Part shown: positions 7,595 through 14,203 of the stretch, piece by piece
How positions within the stretch are numbered: the first letter of the stretch is position 1
How the letters are laid out: every line of letters begins with the position of its first letter
NCBI GenBank assembly: GCA_002254595.1
Contig: NJEH01000022.1
Span: 1-17,348 of the forward strand
DNA: 17,348 bases
Reading direction: 5' to 3'
Source of the DNA: Thermofilum sp. ex4484_15
Lineage (GTDB): Archaea; Thermoproteota; Thermoprotei; Thermofilales; EX4484-15
The notes under the pieces: model-generated
Databases searched by the model: none
Seen by the model: only the letters and a program-made list of their open reading frames with translations
Told to the model about the DNA's origin: nothing
Program-made: the position numbers and the translations under genes

Positions 7595-7602
7595 TCACCT
7601 CC
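7595..7602 (-). promoter_or_regulatory. Strong Shine-Dalgarno sequence of the Clp1-like gene
   Basis: On the minus strand GGAGGTGA precedes the ATG by 6 bases. It is the fullest match to the archaeal anti-SD in the window and fixes the start of the gene. Confidence 0.75.
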
Positions 7603-7611
7603 GGTTGAAGG

Positions 7612-7687
7612 TAGTTGCTCTTTAAAAGGTTCATATTAATAAGTAATAAATAAGCGTGAGAAATTACTTTGTTCTAAAAATTATATT
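7612..7687 (-). promoter_or_regulatory. Intergenic region before the Clp1-like gene: T-tract and TATA-like box
   Basis: Reading the minus strand away from the oxidoreductase gene, an AATTTTTAG tract (about 7684-7675) could end its transcript. Further on, TTATTTATTACTTATTAATATG (about 7654-7633) holds TATA-like strings suitable for a separate Clp1 promoter. An inverted repeat AAGTAAT/ATTACTT (7641-7647 and 7663-7669) overlaps it. Positions of transcript ends are inferred. Confidence 0.35.
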
Positions 7688-7789
7688 TTAACTACTATTA
7701 CTTAAATTAAGTAAGTTGGCGTATCTCTCTACTACTTTTCTTATGAATTCCTCCTTTATTATACCGTGTGGAGTAGGTATTTCGGTAAT
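7688..7789 (-). pseudogene. Out-of-frame remnant of the oxidoreductase C-terminus
   Basis: In the +1 frame relative to the oxidoreductase ORF, bases 7789 to 7688 encode 33 residues beginning ITEIPTPHG, continuing IIKEEFIRKVVERYANLL, then a TAA. This resembles the P-T-P-H-G ... E-E-F ... Y ending of archaeal AORs and uses codons typical of the window (ATA, GTA, TTA, GAG, AAG). The frame is blocked just upstream by a TAG at 7795-7793, so it has no start of its own and can only be reached through a shift from the main frame near 7790. Confidence 0.6.
7698..7714. repeat. Near-perfect palindrome at the oxidoreductase stop
   Basis: TTACTTAA (7698-7705) and TTAAGTAA (7707-7714) form 8-bp arms around one base. 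It covers the stop codon of the current reading frame. It could act in transcript ending or be chance in AT-rich DNA. Confidence 0.35.
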
Positions 7790-9230
7790 CGGCTACTTTC
7801 TCCGGGGTTAATTCCTCCTTCTTAACGTAAGCTTGTTCATCTAGGCTATAACCTGCGCTATCTAAATGGCTATGCCTAGATCCTGTTAGGAAACCGGCAT
7901 GGGCGGCCGGACCGGTATGGTAACCGGGCATTTCATTACCGCCGTAAGCTAAGGCGAACTCCCTACCCCCGTAAATAGATGAAGCGTATTCTACCCCTTT
8001 AGCTAAAGCTCCGTAGAAGTCATTAGGTTGCTCTACGATTAATCTTACCGCCTTTAGGTAAGTTTCGCAATCACCCCACCTGAACTTAAGGCCCATAGTT
8101 TCCTTCTCGCTAATGTACCCCTTTAAATAAGCTTCGGTAGTCCAAGCGAGTATAACTCCCGTACTCATAGCGTCTAATCCGTAAATCTCTACTACGTCCA
8201 TCAATTTTAGCATACCTTCAGGATTCCCTATACCTAGCATCGAACCTAGTGAGTAAATAGGTTCATAATCGTAGGAAATCATAGTGGTTTTATAGAAGTA
8301 AGGTTCCTTCTCGTACGGTTCCCTTAAGGCAGCTAAGTGTATGCATCCTACTGGGCAATGGGCGCAAGCTAGCCTCCTACCTAAGAACCTCTCCGCTAAT
8401 TTCTCCCCAGAAATATTTTCATAACGCTCGAACCTGGCTTGCGTTAAATTCTTAGTAGGTAATGCTCCTAGGTTATTTAACGGTACTACATTAGCCGGGG
8501 TACCTAAATCATGGTACTTCCTCATAGCAGGGGTCTTAACCGCCATTTTGTAAATTTCATCATATATCTCCCTGTAAGCTTTAGCATTAGATACCTTCAA
8601 CGTCCTCTTCCCTGAAATTACTATCGCTTTAAGTTTCTTACTACCGAATACCGCTCCTAAACCTAACCTACCGAAATGCCTATAAGTCTCGGTAACTACA
8701 TTAGCGAAGGTAACTAATTTCTCCCCCGCTCTCCCTATCCTCATTATGGTCCTATATCCCGCTTCGCCCTCCCTCTCCCTTATTATCCTACCTACGGTAT
8801 GGCTACTCCTAATCCCCCATAAAGCAGAAGCATCCCTAAAATATACTTTATCATTATAAATGCTTAAGTAAACGGGTATATCGCTCGCTCCCTTAATTAC
8901 TATTGCTCCATAACCTGCCATCCTTATAGCTATCGCGCTCCTACCTCCCGCATGGCTCTCCCCTAAGTTACCGGTATGGGGGGATTTAAACATAGCAACG
9001 GTTTTAGAGGCCAGCGGGAAAACTCCGTTTAAGGGACCTATGGCGAATATTATGGGGTTCTCCGGACCCAGGGGATCAGCTCCTTTAGGGCATTCCTCCT
9101 TAAGCAATTCTATAGCTACTCCGGTACCGCCTAAGTACTTCTCAAATAGATCCCTCCTATCCTCTACCCAGTACTTCCTCCTACTTAAATCGATATATAG
9201 TACTCTAGATAGCGGATCTCCGCTGATCAT
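7707..9230 (-). CDS. Tungsten-type aldehyde:ferredoxin oxidoreductase, C-terminus probably damaged
   Basis: Cytoplasmic tungsten/molybdopterin enzyme oxidising aldehydes to acids with ferredoxin as acceptor. The N-terminal pterin-binding half is intact: YLGGTGVAIELL, GPLNGVFPLASK, GNLGESHAGGR and HFGRLGLGAVFGSKKLKAI. Three cluster ligands CAHCPVGC are at residues 289, 292 and 296, matching the spacing in characterised AORs, and MPGYHTGPAAHAG and SRHSHLDSAGYS follow. Family members are normally near 600 residues and have a fourth cluster cysteine about 200 residues after the third; this ORF has 507 and no such cysteine. After about residue 480 the frame uses CGA, CGG and CGC codons, rare in this window, while the +1 frame encodes a plausible AOR tail (see finding). 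The ATG overlaps the ferredoxin TGA (ATGA) and has AGGAGGTA upstream. It may be non-functional. Confidence 0.85.
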   Translation of the reverse strand: MISGDPLSRVLYIDLSRRKYWVEDRRDLFEKYLGGTGVAIELLKEECPKGADPLGPENPIIFAIGPLNGVFPLASKTVAMFKSPHTGNLGESHAGGRSAIAIRMAGYGAIVIKGASDIPVYLSIYNDKVYFRDASALWGIRSSHTVGRIIREREGEAGYRTIMRIGRAGEKLVTFANVVTETYRHFGRLGLGAVFGSKKLKAIVISGKRTLKVSNAKAYREIYDEIYKMAVKTPAMRKYHDLGTPANVVPLNNLGALPTKNLTQARFERYENISGEKLAERFLGRRLACAHCPVGCIHLAALREPYEKEPYFYKTTMISYDYEPIYSLGSMLGIGNPEGMLKLMDVVEIYGLDAMSTGVILAWTTEAYLKGYISEKETMGLKFRWGDCETYLKAVRLIVEQPNDFYGALAKGVEYASSIYGGREFALAYGGNEMPGYHTGPAAHAGFLTGSRHSHLDSAGYSLDEQAYVKKEELTPEKVADYRNTYSTRYNKGGIHKKSSREIRQLT

Positions 9231-9637
9231 CCCGTACTTACCTCCTCTAATCCTAATACTTCGTGGGGGCAGTAATTAACGCAGTAACCGCAGTGGGTAC
9301 ATACTACGGGCTTATTGTTTTCCTCGTCCCAGAATATCGCCCCTAAGGGGCAGGCCTCTACGCACATACCGCAACCTATGCATTTCTCCGAGTTTAAAAT
9401 TACTCCCCCTCCCCTCCTAGGTTTTAACGCCCCTGTGGGGCATACTTTAGCGCACGGGGGGTCCTTACACGCCCTACATACTATTACGATAAACCCCCTC
9501 TCCACCCCCCCTAAGGATCTAACGAATATAGCGGACTTACCTACGCCGGCTTCTCCATACCTCCTAGTACAAGCGAAGACGCAGGATTGGCATCCCGTAC
9601 ATTTATCTACATCCAGTACTGCTATCCTCTTAACCAT
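9227..9637 (-). CDS. Four-cluster ferredoxin subunit of the oxidoreductase (AorA-like)
   Basis: Electron-transfer protein with 16 cysteines in four groups, predicted to bind four [4Fe-4S] clusters. The cysteines are at 13/16/19/23, 54/57/62/66, 86/89/92/96 and 113/116/119/123; the second group has the C-x2-C-x4-C-x3-CP spacing. It is of the DmsB/HycB-like type (136 residues, no signal peptide), similar in layout to the small subunit that accompanies AOR in multi-subunit enzymes (AorA; YdhY beside YdhV). The oxidoreductase gene overlaps its stop codon (ATGA), strongly suggesting the products form one complex in which this subunit carries electrons from the tungsten protein to a soluble ferredoxin or another partner. 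No flavoprotein subunit gene is present nearby. Confidence 0.87.
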   Translation of the reverse strand: MVKRIAVLDVDKCTGCQSCVFACTRRYGEAGVGKSAIFVRSLGGVERGFIVIVCRACKDPPCAKVCPTGALKPRRGGGVILNSEKCIGCGMCVEACPLGAIFWDEENNKPVVCTHCGYCVNYCPHEVLGLEEVSTG

Positions 9638-9645
9638 AAGTATTA

Positions 9646-9666
9646 CCCTTTACTTTAACTAAAGGG
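9646..9666. promoter_or_regulatory. Inverted repeat in the leader/promoter of the ferredoxin-oxidoreductase operon
   Basis: CCCTTTA (9646-9652) and TAAAGGG (9660-9666) form a perfect 7-bp inverted repeat with a 7-base spacer. On the minus strand it lies between a TATA-like TTTTTATGA (about 9677-9670) and the ATG at 9637, where a repressor would overlap the transcription start. It could equally fold as a short leader hairpin. Confidence 0.4.
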
Positions 9667-9731
9667 ATCATAAAAATGTTATCGTATTCTCGAAGTTCCT
9701 CACTTAAGGACGTCGGTATTATTATTTTGAA

Positions 9732-9753
9732 GGTATTTATAATCTAATGGTGT
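9732..9753 (+). promoter_or_regulatory. Promoter and ribosome binding site of btpA
   Basis: AT-rich strings ATTATTATTTTGAAGG (about 9717-9732) and GGTATTTATAATC (about 9732-9744) are TATA-like. The first gives a better distance for a leadered transcript. GGTGT at 9749-9753 lies 6 bases before the TTG start and supports that start. The nearby ATG at 9747-9749 is in another frame. Confidence 0.4.
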
Positions 9754-9759
9754 CTGCCA

Positions 9760-10581
9760 TTGGTAGAATGGGTAGAGGAGTTATTCGAAGTAACGAAGCC
9801 AGTAATAGGGGTAGTACATTTAAAGCCCCTACCGGGTTCTCCGTTCTTCTCCGGCTCCCTCGAGGAGGTATATGAAGCGGCATTAAGGGATGCTAAAGCG
9901 CTTTACGAAGGGGGGGTAGATGGGCTCATAGTAGAGAACTTCAACGATTACCCCTTCCTCAAAAGTAGAGTAGGTCCTGAAGTCATCGCTACTATGTCCG
10001 CGATAGTTAGGGATATAGTTAAGGAGGTTAGGTTACCGGTAGGAGTTAACGTTTTAAGGAATGACGGCATAGCAGCCATAGCTATCGCTTACGCTACTGG
10101 CGCTAGTTACGTTAGGATTAACGCCTATACGGACGTATTAGTAACCGAGCAGGGGATAGTAGAGCCCTGCGCAGCTGAAGCCCTTAGGTACCGTAAGTAC
10201 CTTTCATGCGAGGTAAAGGTATTGGCCGACATACTTTGTAAGCACGCTTACCCCTTAGTACCCTTAAGGTTAGAAGAAGCTATCTTCAATGCCGTAATTA
10301 GGGGGAGGGCAGACGCCATAATAATTACCGGGGAAAGGACTGGGATAGAACCTAACTTAATGGAAGTAAAGAAGGCTAAAGAGGTAACTTCCGGTACCCC
10401 TATCTTCGTAGGTAGCGGTCTAAGGCCCGATAACGTAAAGGAGTACTTGAAGTACGCTGACGGAGCTATCGTGGGTACCTGGTTTAAGAAAGGGGGGGAT
10501 GTAAGTAGGGAAGTAGACGTTAAAAGGGTTAGGGAATTTATGGATAAGGTAAGGGAGGTTAGAAAATGGGGACGCCATTAA
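9760..10581 (+). CDS. BtpA/SgcQ family TIM-barrel protein
   Basis: Member of the BtpA family (PF03437), a TIM-barrel group named after a cyanobacterial photosystem I assembly factor but widespread in non-photosynthetic archaea, where its reaction is unknown. Diagnostic segments are GVVHLKPLPGSP at residues 17-28, GVDGLIVENFNDYPF at 52-66, GVNVLRNDG, and a C-terminal GSGLRPDNVKEYLKYADGAIVGTW that resembles a phosphate-binding barrel end. At 273 residues it is full length. The TTG start follows GGTGT; upstream in-frame sequence has a stop at 9745. The end overlaps the next gene by 16 bases, so they are probably co-transcribed. No photosynthesis genes are nearby, so a metabolic or scaffold role is more likely, but unproven. 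Confidence 0.85.
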   Translation: MVEWVEELFEVTKPVIGVVHLKPLPGSPFFSGSLEEVYEAALRDAKALYEGGVDGLIVENFNDYPFLKSRVGPEVIATMSAIVRDIVKEVRLPVGVNVLRNDGIAAIAIAYATGASYVRINAYTDVLVTEQGIVEPCAAEALRYRKYLSCEVKVLADILCKHAYPLVPLRLEEAIFNAVIRGRADAIIITGERTGIEPNLMEVKKAKEVTSGTPIFVGSGLRPDNVKEYLKYADGAIVGTWFKKGGDVSREVDVKRVREFMDKVREVRKWGRH

Positions 10582-10898
10582 TAGATATATCCTACTTCGA
10601 GAAGCTGGATATAAGAGTAGGTAAGGTACTAAGTGCTGAGAAGGTAACGGGGTCTAGGAAGTTATTGAGATTAATAGTAGATATAGGTAACGAGGAAAGA
10701 CAATTAATCGCGGGCGTAGCTGAGTACTACGAACCTAAGGATCTAATAGGTAAGTATGTAGTAGTCCTAGCTAATTTAAAGCCTAAGAGGATTATGGGGT
10801 TGGAATCTAAGGGTATGATATTAGCTGCCGACGCTAGCGGAGTACCGGTGTTGTTAACGGTGGATAAGGAAGTACCTCCTGGTAGTAGGGTTAAATGA
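10566..10898 (+). CDS. Stand-alone tRNA-binding OB-fold protein (MetRS beta-subunit-like)
   Basis: 110-residue protein that is essentially one EMAP-II/Trbp111-like tRNA-binding domain. DIRVGKVLSAEKVTGSRKLL (residues 15-34) is the classic entry strand. RQLIAGVAEYY, GKYVVVLANLKPKRIMGLESKGM and a terminal hydrophobic strand follow. In archaea such stand-alone domains are usually annotated as methionyl-tRNA synthetase beta subunit and bind the outer corner of tRNA; CsaA-like chaperone annotation is the alternative. The ATG lies 16 bases inside the end of btpA, and a weak GG-rich context precedes it, suggesting coupled translation. It is followed by a 54-base gap holding a TATA-like box for the ferredoxin. 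Confidence 0.82.
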   Translation: MGTPLIDISYFEKLDIRVGKVLSAEKVTGSRKLLRLIVDIGNEERQLIAGVAEYYEPKDLIGKYVVVLANLKPKRIMGLESKGMILAADASGVPVLLTVDKEVPPGSRVK

Positions 10899-10908
10899 TA
10901 CCTATGAA

Positions 10909-10947
10909 AAATTTAAATATATAGCCCCGTCTTAGCTTAGGGGGGGT
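10909..10947 (+). promoter_or_regulatory. Promoter region of the small ferredoxin
   Basis: AAATTTAAATATATAG (about 10909-10924) is a good TATA-like box 30-45 bases before the GTG start at 10953. A run of seven G at 10940-10946 supplies the ribosome binding site. The tandem CTTAGCTTAG lies between them. Confidence 0.45.
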
Positions 10948-10952
10948 CATAA

Positions 10953-11198
10953 GTGGTCAAGTATAGGGTTGAAGTAGATAAGGAGAGCTGTATAGGTTGC
11001 GGTGTTTGCTCATCCCTATTGCCCGATGTCTTCGAGTTAGGGGACGACGGTAAAAGTAGGATAGTTGAGAAGTATAGGGTTAGCGACGATGAAAGTAAGA
11101 GCGTAGGGGAAGTAGGAGAGGAGAAGTACGCGGATACCTTAAACCAAGTAGTAGATAGCTGCCCTACCCAAGCTATAAAGGTAACTAAGGTGGAGTAG
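10953..11198 (+). CDS. Single-cluster [4Fe-4S] ferredoxin
   Basis: 81-residue soluble electron carrier. Cysteines 13, 16, 19 and 70 form the C-x2-C-x2-C ... C-P pattern of a monocluster ferredoxin. The first motif is CIGCGVCSSLLPDVFEL and the last SCPTQAIKV, like the Pyrococcus-type ferredoxins. A charged insert (about residues 42-60, rich in D, E, K, S) sits between the halves, making it slightly longer than minimal ferredoxins. It is a plausible acceptor for oxidoreductases such as the AOR encoded nearby on the other strand, but no specific partner can be assigned. The GTG start is supported by the G-run upstream; a T6 tract follows the stop. Confidence 0.88.
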   Translation: MVKYRVEVDKESCIGCGVCSSLLPDVFELGDDGKSRIVEKYRVSDDESKSVGEVGEEKYADTLNQVVDSCPTQAIKVTKVE

Positions 11199-11221
11199 TT
11201 AACCTAGAAAATTACTACTAA

Positions 11222-11228
11222 GTTTTTT
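11222..11228 (+). terminator. T-tract after the small ferredoxin
   Basis: A run of six T (AGTTTTTTAG) in the 55-base gap after the ferredoxin stop is a likely intrinsic archaeal termination site. A second T5 run at about 11236-11240 could serve either as terminator or as part of a weak promoter for the next gene. Confidence 0.35.
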
Positions 11229-11253
11229 AGAATAGTTTTTAAGGGTAAGAAGG

Positions 11254-12261
11254 ATGAACGCATTAAGCAGGCTTAAGGAAGCGGCCTCCCTAATAGAGCC
11301 CCTATTAGAGAAGTACTTATGTGAAGGAGCTTCTGAGGAATTTAAGGAAGTAATCCTCCATCAGGTAAGGAGCGGGGGTAAGAGGCTTAGGCCTGCATTA
11401 ACGATATTGAGTTGCGAAGCTTGTGGAGGTAAAGTGGAAGAGGCCTTACCTGTAGCGGCTGCAGTGGAGCTAATCCATAATTATTCCTTAATATTTGACG
11501 ATATAATAGATAGGGGGGAAATTAGGAGGGGGTTACCTACCACCTATAAGGCTTTCGGGGAGGCTATGGCTATATTAGCTGCAGTACACTATAGGGAAGC
11601 GATTAACGATGCTTTAAGCGAATGTAAGAAACCCTTAGAAATTCAGAAGCTTTTCTCTAAGGCTATAAAGAAGTTAGTGGAGGGGGAAAGATTAGACATA
11701 TTATTCGAGAGAGCCGGTAGGGAAGACGAATATATAGTTAAAAAGAGATATAGAGAAGTAACCTTGGACGATTATTTTAAGATGATAGAGTACAAGACGG
11801 CTACTCTAATAGAAGTAGCTTGCGAAGCCGGGGCTTTAATAGCGGATGCTCCTATCAGATGGGTTAGGGGTTTAGCTAATTACGGTAAGAATTTAGGCAT
11901 AGCGTTTCAAATAGTCGATGACATACTGGATATCTTCGGCGAGGAAAGGGAATTTGGTAAGAAGGTAGGTAAGGATATAATCGAACATAAATTAGGTAAT
12001 ATAGTAATCCTACTAGGTTTAACCAAGGGGACGAGGGAAAAGGAGGCCTTATTAAGCATTTTATCCAAGGAGGAAATAAGGGATGAGGAGGTAAGGAAGG
12101 CTATATCGATGCTAGAGGATTTAGGCGTAAGGGAGGAGGCTTATAAGTATGGAGAACGTTTCGTAGCAAAGGCTAAGGAATCCTTAAGGACTTTACCCCC
12201 TAGTAAGGCCAAAGAGGATTTAATTACCTTAGCCGATTTCACTTTGAAGAGGCGTCACTAA
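11254..12261 (+). CDS. Trans-isoprenyl diphosphate synthase (GGPP/FPP synthase type)
   Basis: Condenses IPP with allylic diphosphates to build the prenyl chains of archaeal lipids. Family motifs are GGKRLRP (residues 41-47), the first Asp-rich motif DDIID (82-86) with RRGLPTTY after it, KT at 181-182, and the second Asp-rich motif DDILD (222-226). The usual GD pair in the AILAGD segment is replaced by AILAAVHY (106-113), and the G-Q-x-x-D motif reads GERLD, so this copy diverges from the consensus although the catalytic Asp motifs are intact. Product length cannot be read reliably. At 335 residues it is normal size. IPK begins 2 bases after its stop, so they form an isoprenoid operon. The ATG is preceded by GGTAAGAAGG. 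Confidence 0.85.
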   Translation: MNALSRLKEAASLIEPLLEKYLCEGASEEFKEVILHQVRSGGKRLRPALTILSCEACGGKVEEALPVAAAVELIHNYSLIFDDIIDRGEIRRGLPTTYKAFGEAMAILAAVHYREAINDALSECKKPLEIQKLFSKAIKKLVEGERLDILFERAGREDEYIVKKRYREVTLDDYFKMIEYKTATLIEVACEAGALIADAPIRWVRGLANYGKNLGIAFQIVDDILDIFGEEREFGKKVGKDIIEHKLGNIVILLGLTKGTREKEALLSILSKEEIRDEEVRKAISMLEDLGVREEAYKYGERFVAKAKESLRTLPPSKAKEDLITLADFTLKRRH

Positions 12262-12263
12262 CC

Positions 12264-13061
12264 TTGTCATCTCGCTTCTTAGTAATTAAATTAGGTGGTT
12301 CAGCTATAACAGTGAAGGGGAAACCGTTAACCCCTAGGTTACCGATTATTAAGAAGGTAGCCGAGGACCTAGTTAAGCTTTACCAAGAGGGTTTTAAGTT
12401 CATAGTAGTCCACGGAGGGGGATCCTACGGTCACCCCATTGCGAGTAAGTATTCGTTACATAAAGGCTTCTTCCACGTAGGGCAATTAAGGGGCTTTTCG
12501 GAGACGGAATTAGCTATGAGGGATATAAATCACATATTAGCCAGCTCGTTTTACGATGCCGGGTTACCGGTAGTACCTATGCACCCCTCCTGTATGGTTG
12601 TAGCATGTAAGGGGGAATTAACAGATTTCTACGTTAGGCCCGTTAAGTTAGCTTTAGGATTGGGCTTAATCCCCCTCCTTCACGGGGACGTAACTATGGA
12701 TGTGAAATGGGGCTTTAGTGTAATTTCAGGTGATCAACTAGCTAGTTTTCTAGCGATAAGCTTAAAGGCCGATAAACTAATATTCGGTATGGACGTTAAG
12801 GGGCTCTTCGATAGAGATCCTAGGTCGCATCCCGAAGCTAAATTGCTTAGGAGGGTAAATGTTAAGGAACTTAACCTTATCGATCTAAGGGTTAGCGAAG
12901 GGATATATGACGTAACTGGGGGGATGAGAGCTAAACTTAAGGAGGCATTAAAGGTAGCGTCGAGCGGCATACCCGTATACTTAGGCAGCATCCTGGAGAA
13001 AGGCATGGTCATTAAAATGGCTAAGGGAATACCAGGCGATTATACCGTAATATTACCTTAG
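12264..13061 (+). CDS. ipk: Isopentenyl phosphate kinase (amino-acid kinase fold)
   Basis: Phosphorylates isopentenyl phosphate to IPP, the last step of the archaeal form of the mevalonate pathway. VIKLGGSAIT (residues 7-16) holds the phosphate-binding Lys9 and GGS. GGGSYGHPIA (51-60) holds His57, corresponding to the catalytic histidine that distinguishes IPK from other amino-acid kinases. LLHGDV (138-143) and ISGDQLA (154-160) are the substrate/nucleotide segments, and VTGGMRAKL near the C-terminus is typical. At 265 residues it is normal length. The TTG start lies two bases after the prenyl synthase stop, so its product IPP would be used by the co-encoded enzyme. It converges on the MFS gene with a 14-base gap. 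Confidence 0.9.
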   Translation: MSSRFLVIKLGGSAITVKGKPLTPRLPIIKKVAEDLVKLYQEGFKFIVVHGGGSYGHPIASKYSLHKGFFHVGQLRGFSETELAMRDINHILASSFYDAGLPVVPMHPSCMVVACKGELTDFYVRPVKLALGLGLIPLLHGDVTMDVKWGFSVISGDQLASFLAISLKADKLIFGMDVKGLFDRDPRSHPEAKLLRRVNVKELNLIDLRVSEGIYDVTGGMRAKLKEALKVASSGIPVYLGSILEKGMVIKMAKGIPGDYTVILP

Positions 13062-13075
13062 CCGTTAAGGAGTTC

Positions 13076-14203
13076 TTACTTAACCTTAAGCCCTTTCAGG
13101 GGCAATAAGCTAACCCCGTTAAGTAATGAAGCCGTTATGAATACTAAAGGGGGATTTACGGCCCATAATAATCCCCCTACAACGGGCGAAGGTATAGTAG
13201 CTAGCCCGGTGATCATATCGGTTAAACCGGAAGCGCTACTAACGTAACTTTCGGGGGCGTATTCTGCTATTATAGAACGCCTCGCCGGCATATCTAAGGT
13301 AACTATTATCCCTTGAAAGAGCATTACTGAAAGGGCGCTTATATAATCCCTCGAGAGTGAGTATAGGAAGTAGGAGAGACTTACGCAAACTATATGGGAA
13401 GCTAACGCTCTAGTGGGACCTAACTTATCAGCTATCTTTCCCCCTATCAGTTGAAAGAATATCGTACCCAACCCTCTAACCCCGTAAAGGAAGCCTACTT
13501 GCGAATCGTTTAATCCTATTACGTATTTAGCGAAGAGGGGAAGGAAAGGTCCTGGTATGAAAGCAGAGAAGTCATGTAAGGCTACCGTATACATTAACCT
13601 CCTTAGTTCCTCCGAGTTAAATATTTTAACTATAAGGGAAGGGGTAGGCTCTCTCCTTACCCCCTCCTTAACTCCTAACCTTAAAGCTAAGGGTAACCCG
13701 GCAATCGCCACTATAGAGGCTATTAAGTAAAGTTGTGAGTACGTCAAGAGGGCTATAATCGCTCCTGAAGCGAAGGAACCTAACATAACTGATGATTGGT
13801 TACTAAAGTAGTAAAGTCCGTAAGCTTCGCCCCTCCTACCGGGATTAAGCTTAGCTACTATTGAGATAGCTATCTGGGAGTAAAGGCTTATTGCTACGCT
13901 TAAGCTTACTAAAGCGGTAACGATAACCGTTAAGGAGCTGAAACGCGCTAAGATAATTAGTGAAAGGGAATTAACGACTACAGCGATTAGTAAGCTATTT
14001 CTAGCTCCCCATTTATCCGCTAAATAGCCAGTAACGCCTGAGAATAGTAAAGGCAAGGTCAGCGTTAACGAGGAAAGGACGCTTATCGTTATAATATTTA
14101 AACCTATCCTATCTAAGTAAAGGGGAAATAAGTTAATCCAAATGCTCCTACTTAAGTTGAATATGAAAGTTAATGCCAATAAGTACGCGTAACTCTTACT
14201 CAT
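13076..14203 (-). CDS. Major facilitator superfamily transporter
   Basis: Inner-membrane secondary transporter of 375 residues with about 11-12 hydrophobic segments. The loop between helices 2 and 3 reads GYLADKWGARNSLL, the MFS motif A (G-x-L-a-D-r-x-G-x-r), and the equivalent loop in the second half is GGKIADKLGPTRAL. FNLSRSIWINLFPLYL in the first helix is typical of drug/sugar-exporter-like families. The substrate cannot be predicted. Its ATG lies 8 bases inside the DUF99 gene, so the two are translated from one message, which leaves open whether the DUF99 protein and the transporter act together or only share expression. Confidence 0.85.
   Translation of the reverse strand: MSKSYAYLLALTFIFNLSRSIWINLFPLYLDRIGLNIITISVLSSLTLTLPLLFSGVTGYLADKWGARNSLLIAVVVNSLSLIILARFSSLTVIVTALVSLSVAISLYSQIAISIVAKLNPGRRGEAYGLYYFSNQSSVMLGSFASGAIIALLTYSQLYLIASIVAIAGLPLALRLGVKEGVRREPTPSLIVKIFNSEELRRLMYTVALHDFSAFIPGPFLPLFAKYVIGLNDSQVGFLYGVRGLGTIFFQLIGGKIADKLGPTRALASHIVCVSLSYFLYSLSRDYISALSVMLFQGIIVTLDMPARRSIIAEYAPESYVSSASGLTDMITGLATIPSPVVGGLLWAVNPPLVFITASLLNGVSLLPLKGLKVK

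Noticed and set aside
8558..8564. ATGATGA (C-box-like) on the minus strand within the oxidoreductase gene
   Set aside because: A C/D box guide RNA would also need CTGA-type D boxes downstream at proper spacing and usually an intergenic position; none was seen.
9760..10581. BtpA as evidence of photosynthesis
   Set aside because: The family is common in non-photosynthetic archaea, and no photosynthetic gene is in the window.
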